This document shows, in pieces, positions 8,909 through 16,334 of a stretch of 49,366 nt of DNA. Within the stretch, counting starts at the first letter, position 1; each line of letters starts with the position of its first letter. The stretch is from Planctomycetota bacterium (lineage in GTDB: Bacteria; Planctomycetota; Planctomycetia; Gemmatales; Gemmataceae): the NCBI GenBank assembly GCA_016872595.1, contig VGZJ01000007.1:1-49366 (forward strand), in the 5' to 3' direction. The notes beneath the pieces are model-generated. The model saw only the letters and a program-made list of their open reading frames with translations, was not told the DNA's origin and searched no databases. Position numbers and translations under genes: made by a program.

Positions 8909-9859
8909 ATGACGCGCCTCCCCGCCATCTTGCTGTGCGCCCTCGCGGTCTCTGCCGCGGGCGGCGCGGAACCGGAACTGGCGAAGCAATACGGCCTCGA
9001 AGTCGAGCTGCGCAAAGAAGGCCGGCCGCGCACCGTCGAGATCGGTGTGTATCGCGACACGGCCACCCAAGTGGCCTACTACGCCACCCCTGACCGCAAG
9101 GCGGTGGCGACCGCTGGTGACTTGGCACTCGACGCACGCAACGAACCGGTGCGGGCGAAGTGGGTCCGCCGGTTCGAACTGCCCGTGCGCGACTTCGATG
9201 CCAAGGAGTTCGCCGCCGACACGCCGAAGGTGTTGGTCGAAGTGTTCTCCGACACCGCCGGGGGTGAGCTTGTGTACGTCAGCGAGAGCGGCGCGCTGGC
9301 GGTGGCGGACGAACCGGCCGTGGCCGCGAAGGTCGCCGCCCCGCGGTGGCTGTACCGGCTCCCGCTCAAGGTGCGCCCGGCCGGTGAGAACGACTTCACC
9401 CGCGACACCATGAAGATCAACGTCGAGGTGTATCTGCACGAGCCGACCGGCCACCTGCTGTACGTCGGGCACAGCGGCGCGCTCGCGGTCGTTCCGACGA
9501 AGAAGACGTTCGCGGACCTGAAGGCCAAGCCGCCGCGCTGGACGCACGCGCTCGAACTGAAGGCTCGCGACCCGAAACGGCGCGAGTTCGACCCGACCAC
9601 AAAGAAGATCGGCGTCGAAATCTACGCCGACGACAACGCCGGCGTGCTGCTCTACGCGACCGACGCCGGGACACTGGCCGCGGTGACCGGCGCGGCGAAG
9701 GAGCGGGCCGCGCGCGACATCAAGGCCCCGGTGTGGCACACCCGGTGGGTCGCGGGGACGTTCGTGGCCGAGGTGTTCACGAACCCGAACGCGGGGCACA
9801 CGCTCGTCGTGACCAGCGCCGGCGGGTTGGCCGTGGTCGCGGGCGAACCGCGCCGGTGA
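8909..9859 (+). CDS. Exported protein built from about five internal repeats
   Basis: The ATG at 8909 has an upstream GGAG and gives 316 residues with a signal peptide (to about residue 20, ending SAAGG). The rest is made of repeats of roughly 60-70 residues. Each has a segment like RFELPVRDFDAKEF or LPLKVRPAGENDF, a beta-strand such as KINVEVYLHEPTGHLLYV, and an ending like SGALAV; the fifth copy lacks its first half. The family is not recognised. The pattern suggests a periplasmic or surface all-beta repeat protein. It follows the M28 peptidase gene by 39 bases on the same strand, so co-transcription is plausible. Confidence 0.75.
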   Translation: MTRLPAILLCALAVSAAGGAEPELAKQYGLEVELRKEGRPRTVEIGVYRDTATQVAYYATPDRKAVATAGDLALDARNEPVRAKWVRRFELPVRDFDAKEFAADTPKVLVEVFSDTAGGELVYVSESGALAVADEPAVAAKVAAPRWLYRLPLKVRPAGENDFTRDTMKINVEVYLHEPTGHLLYVGHSGALAVVPTKKTFADLKAKPPRWTHALELKARDPKRREFDPTTKKIGVEIYADDNAGVLLYATDAGTLAAVTGAAKERAARDIKAPVWHTRWVAGTFVAEVFTNPNAGHTLVVTSAGGLAVVAGEPRR

Positions 9860-9912
9860 AGACGCGCGGTATTCGCTCGCGTCGGCCGGGGAGACGCCGT
9901 TCCCTTATTCGT

Positions 9913-9953
9913 GTCCTGTAGGGACGCGCTATCGTAGCGCATCCCTACAGGAC
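9913..9953. repeat. 18-bp inverted repeat, one mismatch
   Basis: Arms at 9913-9930 (gtcctgtagggacgcgct) and 9936-9953 pair with a single mismatch around a 5-base loop. It lies between the convergent repeat-protein and SGNH-hydrolase genes and probably terminates both transcripts. It is the first of three palindromes within about 110 bases. Confidence 0.65.
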
Positions 9954-9974
9954 GCGGGTTCTCCCCGTCCGACA

Positions 9975-10019
9975 CCCCGGCCGTTGGCCGGGGCTGAGGA
10001 AGCACGCCCCTTCAGGGCG
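9975..10019. repeat. Pair of short GC palindromes, REP-like
   Basis: Two adjacent hairpins follow: ccccggcc-gtt-ggccgggg (9975-9993) and cgccc-cttca-gggcg (10005-10019). Tandem short GC hairpins in an intergenic spacer resemble REP/BIME elements. Whether they recur in the genome can only be settled by a genome search. Confidence 0.5.
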
Positions 10020-10036
10020 GAAGACCGCATCCCACA

Positions 10037-10666
10037 TCACACGTAAACCGTGCAGCCCGGCTTGGTGAAGTCGTGGCCCGTGACGAGGCGGCAGATGGCG
10101 TCGGCGATCTTGGCCCCGCCGACGCGCGACGGCTCGATGGGCGACATCGGCGAGAAGTCGACCTCGGCGGTGCAGACCGCGCGCAGGTCGATGAGCGGAA
10201 CGCCGGCCGCCGCCGCGGCGCGCGTAATCACGTCGTTGAACCCGGCCAGCGCCGCGCGCTCCGACGGCCCGATCATCGGTACCGCGTCGTACACCGTGCA
10301 GACCGCCGTCGGCTTGCCGAGCGCGCGCACCGCGCGCAGCATCGCGGTGTAGGCGGCGCGGAACTCGCCCAGAGTTTCGGCGAGTACGGCGAGCGCGGCC
10401 CCCACGGTCCCGGCGCGCTCCTGTAGTAAGCCGCTGGCCCCGAGCGCGTCGTTGCCGCCGATGCTCACGACGAGGTGCGTCGCGCCCGCCGGCACGCGCG
10501 GCAGTTGGGTGGCAATGTCCTCGACCGTGTGACCGTCCACCGCGACGAGCGTCGCCGCCCACGCCGCGGGCAGCCCGCGCCGCACCTGTTCGATGACGGC
10601 CGGCCCGCCGGGAACGTACCGCGCGTTGTCGAAGATCGAATCGCCGAGCAGAGCGACGTGACTCAC
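10037..10666 (-). CDS. SGNH/GDSL-type hydrolase
   Basis: The 209-residue protein starts at a GTG at 10666, preceded on the minus strand by a strong AGGAGG. Block I (ALLGDSIFDNARY, Ser10), block II (VDGHTVED, Gly45) and block III (SIGGNDALG, Asn72) are clear SGNH-hydrolase motifs. At the usual position of the catalytic DxxH the sequence reads MSPIEPSRVGGAKIA and has no histidine, so this subgroup must complete the catalytic site differently. No signal peptide is visible, so it is probably a cytoplasmic esterase. The substrate is unknown. Confidence 0.88.
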   Translation of the reverse strand: MSHVALLGDSIFDNARYVPGGPAVIEQVRRGLPAAWAATLVAVDGHTVEDIATQLPRVPAGATHLVVSIGGNDALGASGLLQERAGTVGAALAVLAETLGEFRAAYTAMLRAVRALGKPTAVCTVYDAVPMIGPSERAALAGFNDVITRAAAAAGVPLIDLRAVCTAEVDFSPMSPIEPSRVGGAKIADAICRLVTGHDFTKPGCTVYV

Positions 10667-10783
10667 GGTCGGTCCTCCTGTGTGGTGTCATGATACCGGA
10701 CGGGCCAAACCGCGCGGCTCGCCGGAGTTCGCGGACGCGCGCCGCGCGGCGGGCTACAACAGTGCGGAACGGAGCGCACTGCC

Positions 10784-11644
10784 ATGCTCGTTTGGAAGGC
10801 CCACGCGCGGATGATCGACGCCCTCGCGTTCGCGCCGGACGGCGGCGCGCTCGCGCTCGCCGGCAGCTACCTCGCGTGCCGCGTCATCGATCCCACCACC
10901 GGCCGCCGGGTCTGGTCCGCCGGGTCCGCAAGCGCGTTCGGCCTGTCGCTCGCCTTCGCACCCAATGGCGTGCTGTGCCGCAACGGGGGCCTGTCCGTGC
11001 GCGCCGCGGCCGACGGCGCGGAGCGCCACAACTCCGGGCGCTGGTGCCAGTCGTTCGCGCTCGCGCCGAACGGGCGCACCGCGTACCTCGCCGAGAGCGG
11101 CTACTTCGATTCGGTCCGCGCCTACGACCTCGCGAGCGGCGAACGCACCGCCGAGGCGGAACTCGAAGCCGGGGCCATCAACCGGGTCGCGGTGTCGCCC
11201 GACGGGGGCCTCGTCGCGCTGGTCGGCTGCAAGCGTTTCTTCCTGCTCCGCGCGGACACGTTCGAAGTGCTCGCGAACGTTCCGGAGCGCGCGCTCTCGA
11301 ACGGCGCGTACGCGCTCGCCTTCGCGCCGGACGGCCGCGCGCTCGTGTTCAGCGCCGGGCGCACCCTGTTCGTCTGGGACGCGCCCGGCGCGTGCGAGGA
11401 ACGGCGCGTGTGCCTTGAATCGAAATACTTTATGGACGTGGCGTTCACCCCGGACGGCCGGCGGCTGTTGACCGTGAGCAAAGAGGGCGTCGCGCGGGTG
11501 TGGGACGCGGAGACGTGGGCGTGCGAGCGGGCGCTGGCGTGGGGCGTGGGCCCGCTGCGCGCGGTCGCGGTGACGCCCGACGGCCACCGCGCCGCCTGCG
11601 CCGGCGACACCGGCCGCGTCGTGGTGTGGGACTTGGAAGTCTAG
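10784..11644 (+). CDS. WD40-like beta-propeller protein (paralogue 1)
   Basis: The protein has 286 residues and no signal peptide. It consists of WD40-like blades with repeated ALAFAPDGRALVF, VAVSPDGGLVAL and VAFTPDGRRLLTV segments, and closes with GRVVVWDLEV. The first blade opens with WKAHARMIDALAFAPDGG. It is probably a cytoplasmic protein-interaction propeller. The protein encoded at 12106 has the same architecture and an almost identical last blade (RAVAVTPDGHRAAC / TAVAVAPDGLRAAC, then GRVVVWDLE), so the two look like a tandem duplication. Function unknown. Confidence 0.82.
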   Translation: MLVWKAHARMIDALAFAPDGGALALAGSYLACRVIDPTTGRRVWSAGSASAFGLSLAFAPNGVLCRNGGLSVRAAADGAERHNSGRWCQSFALAPNGRTAYLAESGYFDSVRAYDLASGERTAEAELEAGAINRVAVSPDGGLVALVGCKRFFLLRADTFEVLANVPERALSNGAYALAFAPDGRALVFSAGRTLFVWDAPGACEERRVCLESKYFMDVAFTPDGRRLLTVSKEGVARVWDAETWACERALAWGVGPLRAVAVTPDGHRAACAGDTGRVVVWDLEV

Positions 11645-11718
11645 TCTGGTTTCGGGGTTCGTGTCGCGGGCCATTGTCTGCCCGACGCGCCAGCGCGGGC
11701 CGGATAGCGTTGGGGGGT

Positions 11719-11866
11719 CAGAGCGCCAAAAAGAGATCGTCAATTCCCGACCCAGAGCGCCAGTCCACCCCCCCCAGAGCGCCACTTCTTTTGGAGTGGC
11801 GCTCTGGGGGAAACGCTTGTTTTTCTAGTGTTTTCCACCCCAGAGCGCCAGAGCGCCAGAGCGCCA
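11719..11866. repeat. cagagcgcca repeat cluster with 16-bp hairpin
   Basis: Direct copies start at 11719, 11753, 11775 and 11841, the last forming a tandem 8-bp array (cagagcgccagagcgcca and one more unit, to 11866). An inverted copy is at 11797-11806. The third direct and the inverted copy form a perfect hairpin: arms 11771-11786 and 11795-11810, 8-base loop. A T-run (tgtttttct) follows the hairpin at 11819, so it may terminate transcription from the upstream WD40 gene. Confidence 0.75.
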
Positions 11867-12020
11867 ACTCGTCTGGGGGGTGGGCCGCGGGAACGGGTAC
11901 GTGAGTGCGCAACTTCTCGATGTGTACAAAATGCCCCTACGAGAGGGCCTCGTCGGGTGGCGTCGAGCCTTCGAGGCCCACCGTTCCACTTCGAGCATCG
12001 TCGGGGCCGTGTCGCGGTCG

Positions 12021-12056
12021 TTCGCCCGCCGCGCCCGCGCGGGCGCGGCGGGCGAA
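12021..12056. repeat. Perfect 36-bp palindrome without loop
   Basis: Bases 12021-12038 (ttcgcccgccgcgcccgc) are followed directly by their exact reverse complement to 12056. The palindrome lies 49 bases upstream of the GTG of the second WD40-like gene. It may be a protein-binding site or a strong hairpin in the leader. Confidence 0.7.
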
Positions 12057-12105
12057 CACTAGCCCCTACGCCGACCCCGTAACCGGACTAACGAGGGAAC
12101 CACCC

Positions 12106-13005
12106 GTGCAAATCTTCAAGCCGCACAAGAAGCCGATCTACGCCCTCGCGTTCGCGCCGGACGGCCGAACGCTGGCAACCAGTTCCGGAGACGAAACCGT
12201 GAACCTGTGGCCCATAGCCGACCCCTCCGCGGTTCGCACGTTCTCCGGTTCGAGGTTCGCGTCGCCCATTGCGCTCTCACCCGACGGCCGGTTCCTTGCG
12301 CGCGGCGGCTACGGTGTCGCCGTGTGGGACACCGAGAGCGGGGCCGCGGTCATCAACGACGAGGTGTACGCGCAGACGGTCGCGTTCGCGCCGGACGGCG
12401 CGGAAATCGCCGCGGTGGGATCGGGACGCGCTCTGAGGCGGTGGGGGCTACCGAAGGGGAAGAAGCTTCCGGGCGGTTGGGGCGGCGACCGAACACCGGA
12501 ACGGTTCCCCGCGGGTGCGCTCGCGTACTCGCCCGACGGGACGGTGCTCGCGACAACCTACGGCGTGTTGTCCGCCGACCGAAGCCGGTTCGACTCGTAC
12601 CACTTGCTCTGGGACCGCAAGACCGGGAAGCCGCGCGGCGAACTGGTCGCGGACTTCAAGTTCGACCATCCCGGCATGATCGCGTTCTCGCCCGACGGGT
12701 CGGTCATCGTCGGCAACTTCGGCCCGGTGCTGGGAGTGGTCGACGTGAAGACCGGCGCGAAGGTCGCGGCCATCAAGCCGGGTACGAAGCACTTCAAGGG
12801 GCTGGCGTTCACCCCCGACGGCACGCGCCTCATCGCGGTGAACACCGACGCCGCGGTGCGCGTGTACGACACCGCGACGTGGACCGAGACGACCGGCTAC
12901 GAATGGGACATCGGCAAACTGACCGCGGTCGCCGTGGCCCCGGACGGCCTCCGCGCCGCGTGCGGCAGCGACCGGGGCCGCGTCGTGGTGTGGGACTTGG
13001 AGTAG
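12106..13005 (+). CDS. WD40-like beta-propeller protein (paralogue 2)
   Basis: A GTG at 12106 with an upstream GAGGG gives 299 residues starting MQIFKPHKKPIYALAFAPDG. At least six WD40-like blades follow (TLATSSGDETVNLWP, IALSPDGRFLARGG, VAFAPDGAEIAAVG, GLAFTPDGTRLIAV) with the terminal GRVVVWDLE. No signal peptide or extra domain is present. It is a paralogue of the protein encoded at 10784 and lies on the same strand, but the repeat-rich spacer argues for separate expression. Probably a cytoplasmic scaffold; partner unknown. Confidence 0.8.
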   Translation: MQIFKPHKKPIYALAFAPDGRTLATSSGDETVNLWPIADPSAVRTFSGSRFASPIALSPDGRFLARGGYGVAVWDTESGAAVINDEVYAQTVAFAPDGAEIAAVGSGRALRRWGLPKGKKLPGGWGGDRTPERFPAGALAYSPDGTVLATTYGVLSADRSRFDSYHLLWDRKTGKPRGELVADFKFDHPGMIAFSPDGSVIVGNFGPVLGVVDVKTGAKVAAIKPGTKHFKGLAFTPDGTRLIAVNTDAAVRVYDTATWTETTGYEWDIGKLTAVAVAPDGLRAACGSDRGRVVVWDLE

Positions 13006-13243
13006 GCCACCGGGCGAACCGGCGAGTGGTTCGGGCGAAAAATCCCGCCGGATTCGTCGGCTTTTCACTTGAAGTGGAACGGCCCGCCGTGCCACACTGA
13101 ACTCATCTCTTATTCACGTTCACGACGTTCGTTTCGGTTCATCATTCGTCCGCGCCCTCCGCGCACCCACGGATCGCCCAACGCACGACACCACTAACCC
13201 CGAACACGCCCGCCAACCCGGTAGCACGCAAGGAGCGTCCATC

Positions 13244-14968
13244 ATGGCCAAAGCCCGTGGCGACTTCGCGGACATTCTGTTCAAAAAGAAACTCATCGGC
13301 GCGGACCAACTCGCCGAAGCCGAGAGCATCGCCAGCGCGACCGGCATCAAGCTCCAAGACGCGCTCATCAAGCAGCAGTACCTCTCCGCCAACGAGGTGA
13401 TGGGCGCGATCGCCGAGTTCTACAACATGGAGTTCGTGGACCTGTCGCAGGTCCAGATTCCCAAGTCCGTCGTGGAACTGGTGCCGGAGTCGGTGGCGCG
13501 CGAGAACGTCGTCCTCCCGCTCGAACTGGACGGCAACACCCTCAAGATCATCACCGCGGACCCGACCAACTTCGAGACGGTCCAGAAGCTCCAGTTCATT
13601 CTGAACAAGGAGATCAAGCCGGTCCTCGCGGTGCAGGAGCAGATTCAGGAAGCGATCAACCGGAACTACGGCCAGACCGAAACCGAGTCGGTCGACTCGA
13701 TGCTCGTCGAGTTCACCGACACGGCCATCGAGTTCACGCAGACGGAAAGCATGTCGACGATGGCCGCGGCCGACGATTCGGACGCGCCCGTGGTGCGATT
13801 GGTCAACTTGGTCATCCAAGAAGCGATCAATTTGAGGGCCTCGGACATCCACATCGAACCGTTCGCCGACCGCGTGCGGGTGCGCTACCGCATCGACGGC
13901 GTGCTGGTCGAGCGCGATGCCGCCCCCCGCCGGCTCCTCGCTCCCTTGCTCTCTCGTTTGAAGATCATGGGGAGCATCGACATCAGCGAGAAACGCCGCC
14001 CCCAAGACGGGCGCATCAAAATGACGGTCCACGGCAAACACTTCGACCTGCGGGTGAGTATGCTCCCGTCGGTCCACGGGCAGTCGGCCGTGATGCGGAT
14101 TCTGGACCGGGGCAACATTCAGGTCAACATCCGCGACCTCGGCTTCGCGGACGACGACTACGTCCGGTTCCAGCAGATCATCAAGCGGCCCAACGGCATC
14201 TTCCTCGTAACCGGTCCCACCGGATCGGGGAAGACGACCACGCTATACTCCGCGCTCAACGAACTGAACCGCCCCGACCGGAAGATCATCACGGCCGAAG
14301 ACCCGGTCGAATACTACCTGCCGGGCATCAACCAAGTGGAAGTGAAGCACGGGATCGGGCTGGACTTCGCCCGCATCATCCGGGCGATGCTGCGGCAAGC
14401 GCCGAACATTATCCTCGTCGGGGAAATCCGCGACAAGGAGACGGCAGAAATCGCCGTGCAAGCCTCTCTGACCGGACACTTAGTTTTCAGTACACTTCAC
14501 ACCAACGACGCGCCTAGCGCCGTGACCCGCCTCGCGGACATCGGCGTGCCCCCGTTCCTCATCGCCAGTTCGGTCATCGCCATCATGGCACAGCGCCTCG
14601 TGCGTGTGAACTGCCCGAAGTGCAAAGAGCCGTATCAACCGCAAGCCAGTGAACTGAAGGCCGCCGGCATCTCGGCCGACCAAGCGGCGAAGGGGAACTT
14701 TATGAAGGGCCGCGGCTGTAATCACTGCCGGCAAACGGGTTATCGTGGGCGGCAGGGGCTGTTCGAGATGATGCGCATGACATCTGTGATCCGCGAACTG
14801 ACGTTCGCGCAGGCCCCGACCCAAGACATTCGTCGTAAGGCCCGCGCCAACGGCGGGATGCGCACGCTCCTTGACGACGGCATCCTCAAGATTCTGAAGG
14901 GCACAACCACCCTCGACGAGGTCTTGAGCACCTGCCACGCGGAGATTCTGGTCGCGGGCGAGGCGTGA
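13244..14968 (+). CDS. GspE/PilB-type secretion or pilus-assembly ATPase (copy 1)
   Basis: The protein has 574 residues; the ATG at 13244 follows AAGGAG. Residues 1-140 form the MshEN/T2SSE N-terminal domain (FADILFKKKLIGADQLAEA). The ATPase core follows: SDIHIEPF at 200-207, Walker A GPTGSGKT (324-331), Asp box ITAEDPVEY (349-357), Walker B ILVGEIRD (390-397) and His box TGHLVFSTLHTNDA. A zinc site is formed by CPKC (457/460) and CNHC (492/495). It should be a cytoplasmic hexamer powering pseudopilus or pilus extension through the GspF-like platform. It opens a ten-gene co-directional cluster and is followed 157 bases later by pilT. Confidence 0.95.
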   Translation: MAKARGDFADILFKKKLIGADQLAEAESIASATGIKLQDALIKQQYLSANEVMGAIAEFYNMEFVDLSQVQIPKSVVELVPESVARENVVLPLELDGNTLKIITADPTNFETVQKLQFILNKEIKPVLAVQEQIQEAINRNYGQTETESVDSMLVEFTDTAIEFTQTESMSTMAAADDSDAPVVRLVNLVIQEAINLRASDIHIEPFADRVRVRYRIDGVLVERDAAPRRLLAPLLSRLKIMGSIDISEKRRPQDGRIKMTVHGKHFDLRVSMLPSVHGQSAVMRILDRGNIQVNIRDLGFADDDYVRFQQIIKRPNGIFLVTGPTGSGKTTTLYSALNELNRPDRKIITAEDPVEYYLPGINQVEVKHGIGLDFARIIRAMLRQAPNIILVGEIRDKETAEIAVQASLTGHLVFSTLHTNDAPSAVTRLADIGVPPFLIASSVIAIMAQRLVRVNCPKCKEPYQPQASELKAAGISADQAAKGNFMKGRGCNHCRQTGYRGRQGLFEMMRMTSVIRELTFAQAPTQDIRRKARANGGMRTLLDDGILKILKGTTTLDEVLSTCHAEILVAGEA

Positions 14969-15125
14969 CCGAAGTGAAGGGCCGCGCCCGGCTTGGGGCG
15001 ACACAAGCCGGCGCGGAGGCGACACCCAGATAACGCTCGACCGTACGGATTTTTGGGAGAATCGCGCGACCGCGCGATAATTCGGCACCGGGACGGGGGA
15101 AACCCTGTCCCTGCGAGGGCTTCTT

Positions 15126-16289
15126 GTGGCTGTCAAAGTCTCCATGGAGAAGTTGCTGGCAACTGTGATCCAGTTGAAGGCCAGCGACTTGCACATCAGT
15201 GTGGGTCAACCGCCCGTCGTGCGCCATCAAGGGCGCATGAAGAAGCTCGACCTCGGGGGCGGCGTCCTCGACAACGACGACACCACGGCGCTGATGAAGT
15301 CCATCACGCCCGACCGCTGCCAGCAGGAACTTCAGAGCAAGGGCGGGGCCGACTTCGCCATCGAGTACGTGGACGGGTTCCGGTTCCGCGTCGCGGTGTT
15401 CAAGCAGAAGGGCACCGTGGGCATGGTGATGCGGCGCATCCCCAGCCAGTTCCTCACGTTCGAGCAGTTGCGCACCCCGGAGGCGATCCGCTCGCTCATC
15501 ATCCGCCCGCGCGGGCTGTTCCTCGTCACCGGCCCCACCGGGTCCGGCAAGACGACGTCGCTCGCCTCGATGATTAACTTCCTCAACGACAACTACGACC
15601 GCCACATCATCACGCTGGAAGACCCGATCGAGTACTTCCACAAGCACAAGAAGAGCACCGTCAACCAGCGCGAGATCGGCATCGACGTGCCGGACTTCAA
15701 AGAGGGCATCCGCCGCGCGCTGCGCATGGACCCGGACGTGATTCTGGTCGGCGAAATGCGTGACCTCGAGACGATCCGGGCCGCGCTCGAAGCCGCCGAA
15801 ACCGGGCACTTGGTGTTCGGCACGCTGCACACCAGCGGCGCGGCCAGCACCGTGGACCGCGTCGTCACGGTGTTCCCCGAAAACGAGCAGGACCAGATTC
15901 GCACCCAACTCGCCGGCTCGCTCATCGGCGTGCTGTCGCAGGCGCTCCTGCCGCGCAAGCCGGAGGGCCTGATCGCCGCCTACGAGATGATGGTGGTGAC
16001 GCCCGCCATCCGCAACCTGATCCGCGAGAACAAGACGTACCGCATCGACTCGTCCGTTCAGACCGGGCGCAAGCACGGCATGTTCCTCCTCGACGACGCG
16101 CTGTTCCGGCTGTGGCGCGAGGACCTGTGCGACAAGGAAGAGGTGCTGTTGAAGTCGAGCAAGCCGAACGACCTCGCGGCGAAGATCGCGCACGCCGAGC
16201 GCGGTCTCGAAGACGACGACGCGGACGGTGACGGGGACGACGCGGACGAAGACGAGGACGAAGACGACGAGGACGAAGACGAGGAGTAG
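15126..16289 (+). CDS. pilT: PilT-type retraction ATPase with an acidic tail
   Basis: A GTG at 15126 after a GAGGG gives 387 residues; an in-frame ATG at 15144 is an alternative. The sequence shows the PilT N-terminal domain (KASDLHISVGQPPVVR), Walker A GPTGSGKT (136-143), Asp box ITLEDPIEY, Walker B VILVGEMRD, His box TGHLVFGTLHTSGA and the PilT signature AIRNLIRE (294-301). It lacks the cysteine zinc site, as expected. PilT disassembles type IV pili, so its place between two extension ATPases suggests a retractable filament. The final 26 residues (362-387) are almost entirely Asp/Glu, which is unusual for PilT. The second GspE follows after 45 bases. Confidence 0.94.
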   Translation: MAVKVSMEKLLATVIQLKASDLHISVGQPPVVRHQGRMKKLDLGGGVLDNDDTTALMKSITPDRCQQELQSKGGADFAIEYVDGFRFRVAVFKQKGTVGMVMRRIPSQFLTFEQLRTPEAIRSLIIRPRGLFLVTGPTGSGKTTSLASMINFLNDNYDRHIITLEDPIEYFHKHKKSTVNQREIGIDVPDFKEGIRRALRMDPDVILVGEMRDLETIRAALEAAETGHLVFGTLHTSGAASTVDRVVTVFPENEQDQIRTQLAGSLIGVLSQALLPRKPEGLIAAYEMMVVTPAIRNLIRENKTYRIDSSVQTGRKHGMFLLDDALFRLWREDLCDKEEVLLKSSKPNDLAAKIAHAERGLEDDDADGDGDDADEDEDEDDEDEDEE

Positions 16290-16334
16290 CCGTCGTTCGC
16301 CCCCTGACCTTCGACCTCACACACCGGAACCGCG

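Larger units (their letters stand above)
11645..12105. other. 461-base repeat-rich spacer between WD40 paralogues
   Basis: No gene is supported here. The spacer holds at least five direct copies of cagagcgcca (counting overlaps at 11841-11866) and one inverted copy at 11797. It also has a perfect 16-bp hairpin (11771-11810) and a perfect 36-bp palindrome (12021-12056). The open frame running into the downstream WD40 gene starts inside this repeat region and has no propeller features before the GTG at 12106. Part of the spacer may be the 5' leader of the second gene. Confidence 0.6.

Noticed and set aside
11719-11866. CRISPR array
   Set aside because: The repeated unit is only about 10 bases, spacing is irregular and no cas genes are present.
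13050-13110. Possible sigma-54 (-24/-12) promoter upstream of the first GspE-like gene
   Set aside because: The GG and GC elements in gtggaacggcccgccgtgcc are 13 bases apart instead of 10, and no enhancer-binding activator gene is nearby.
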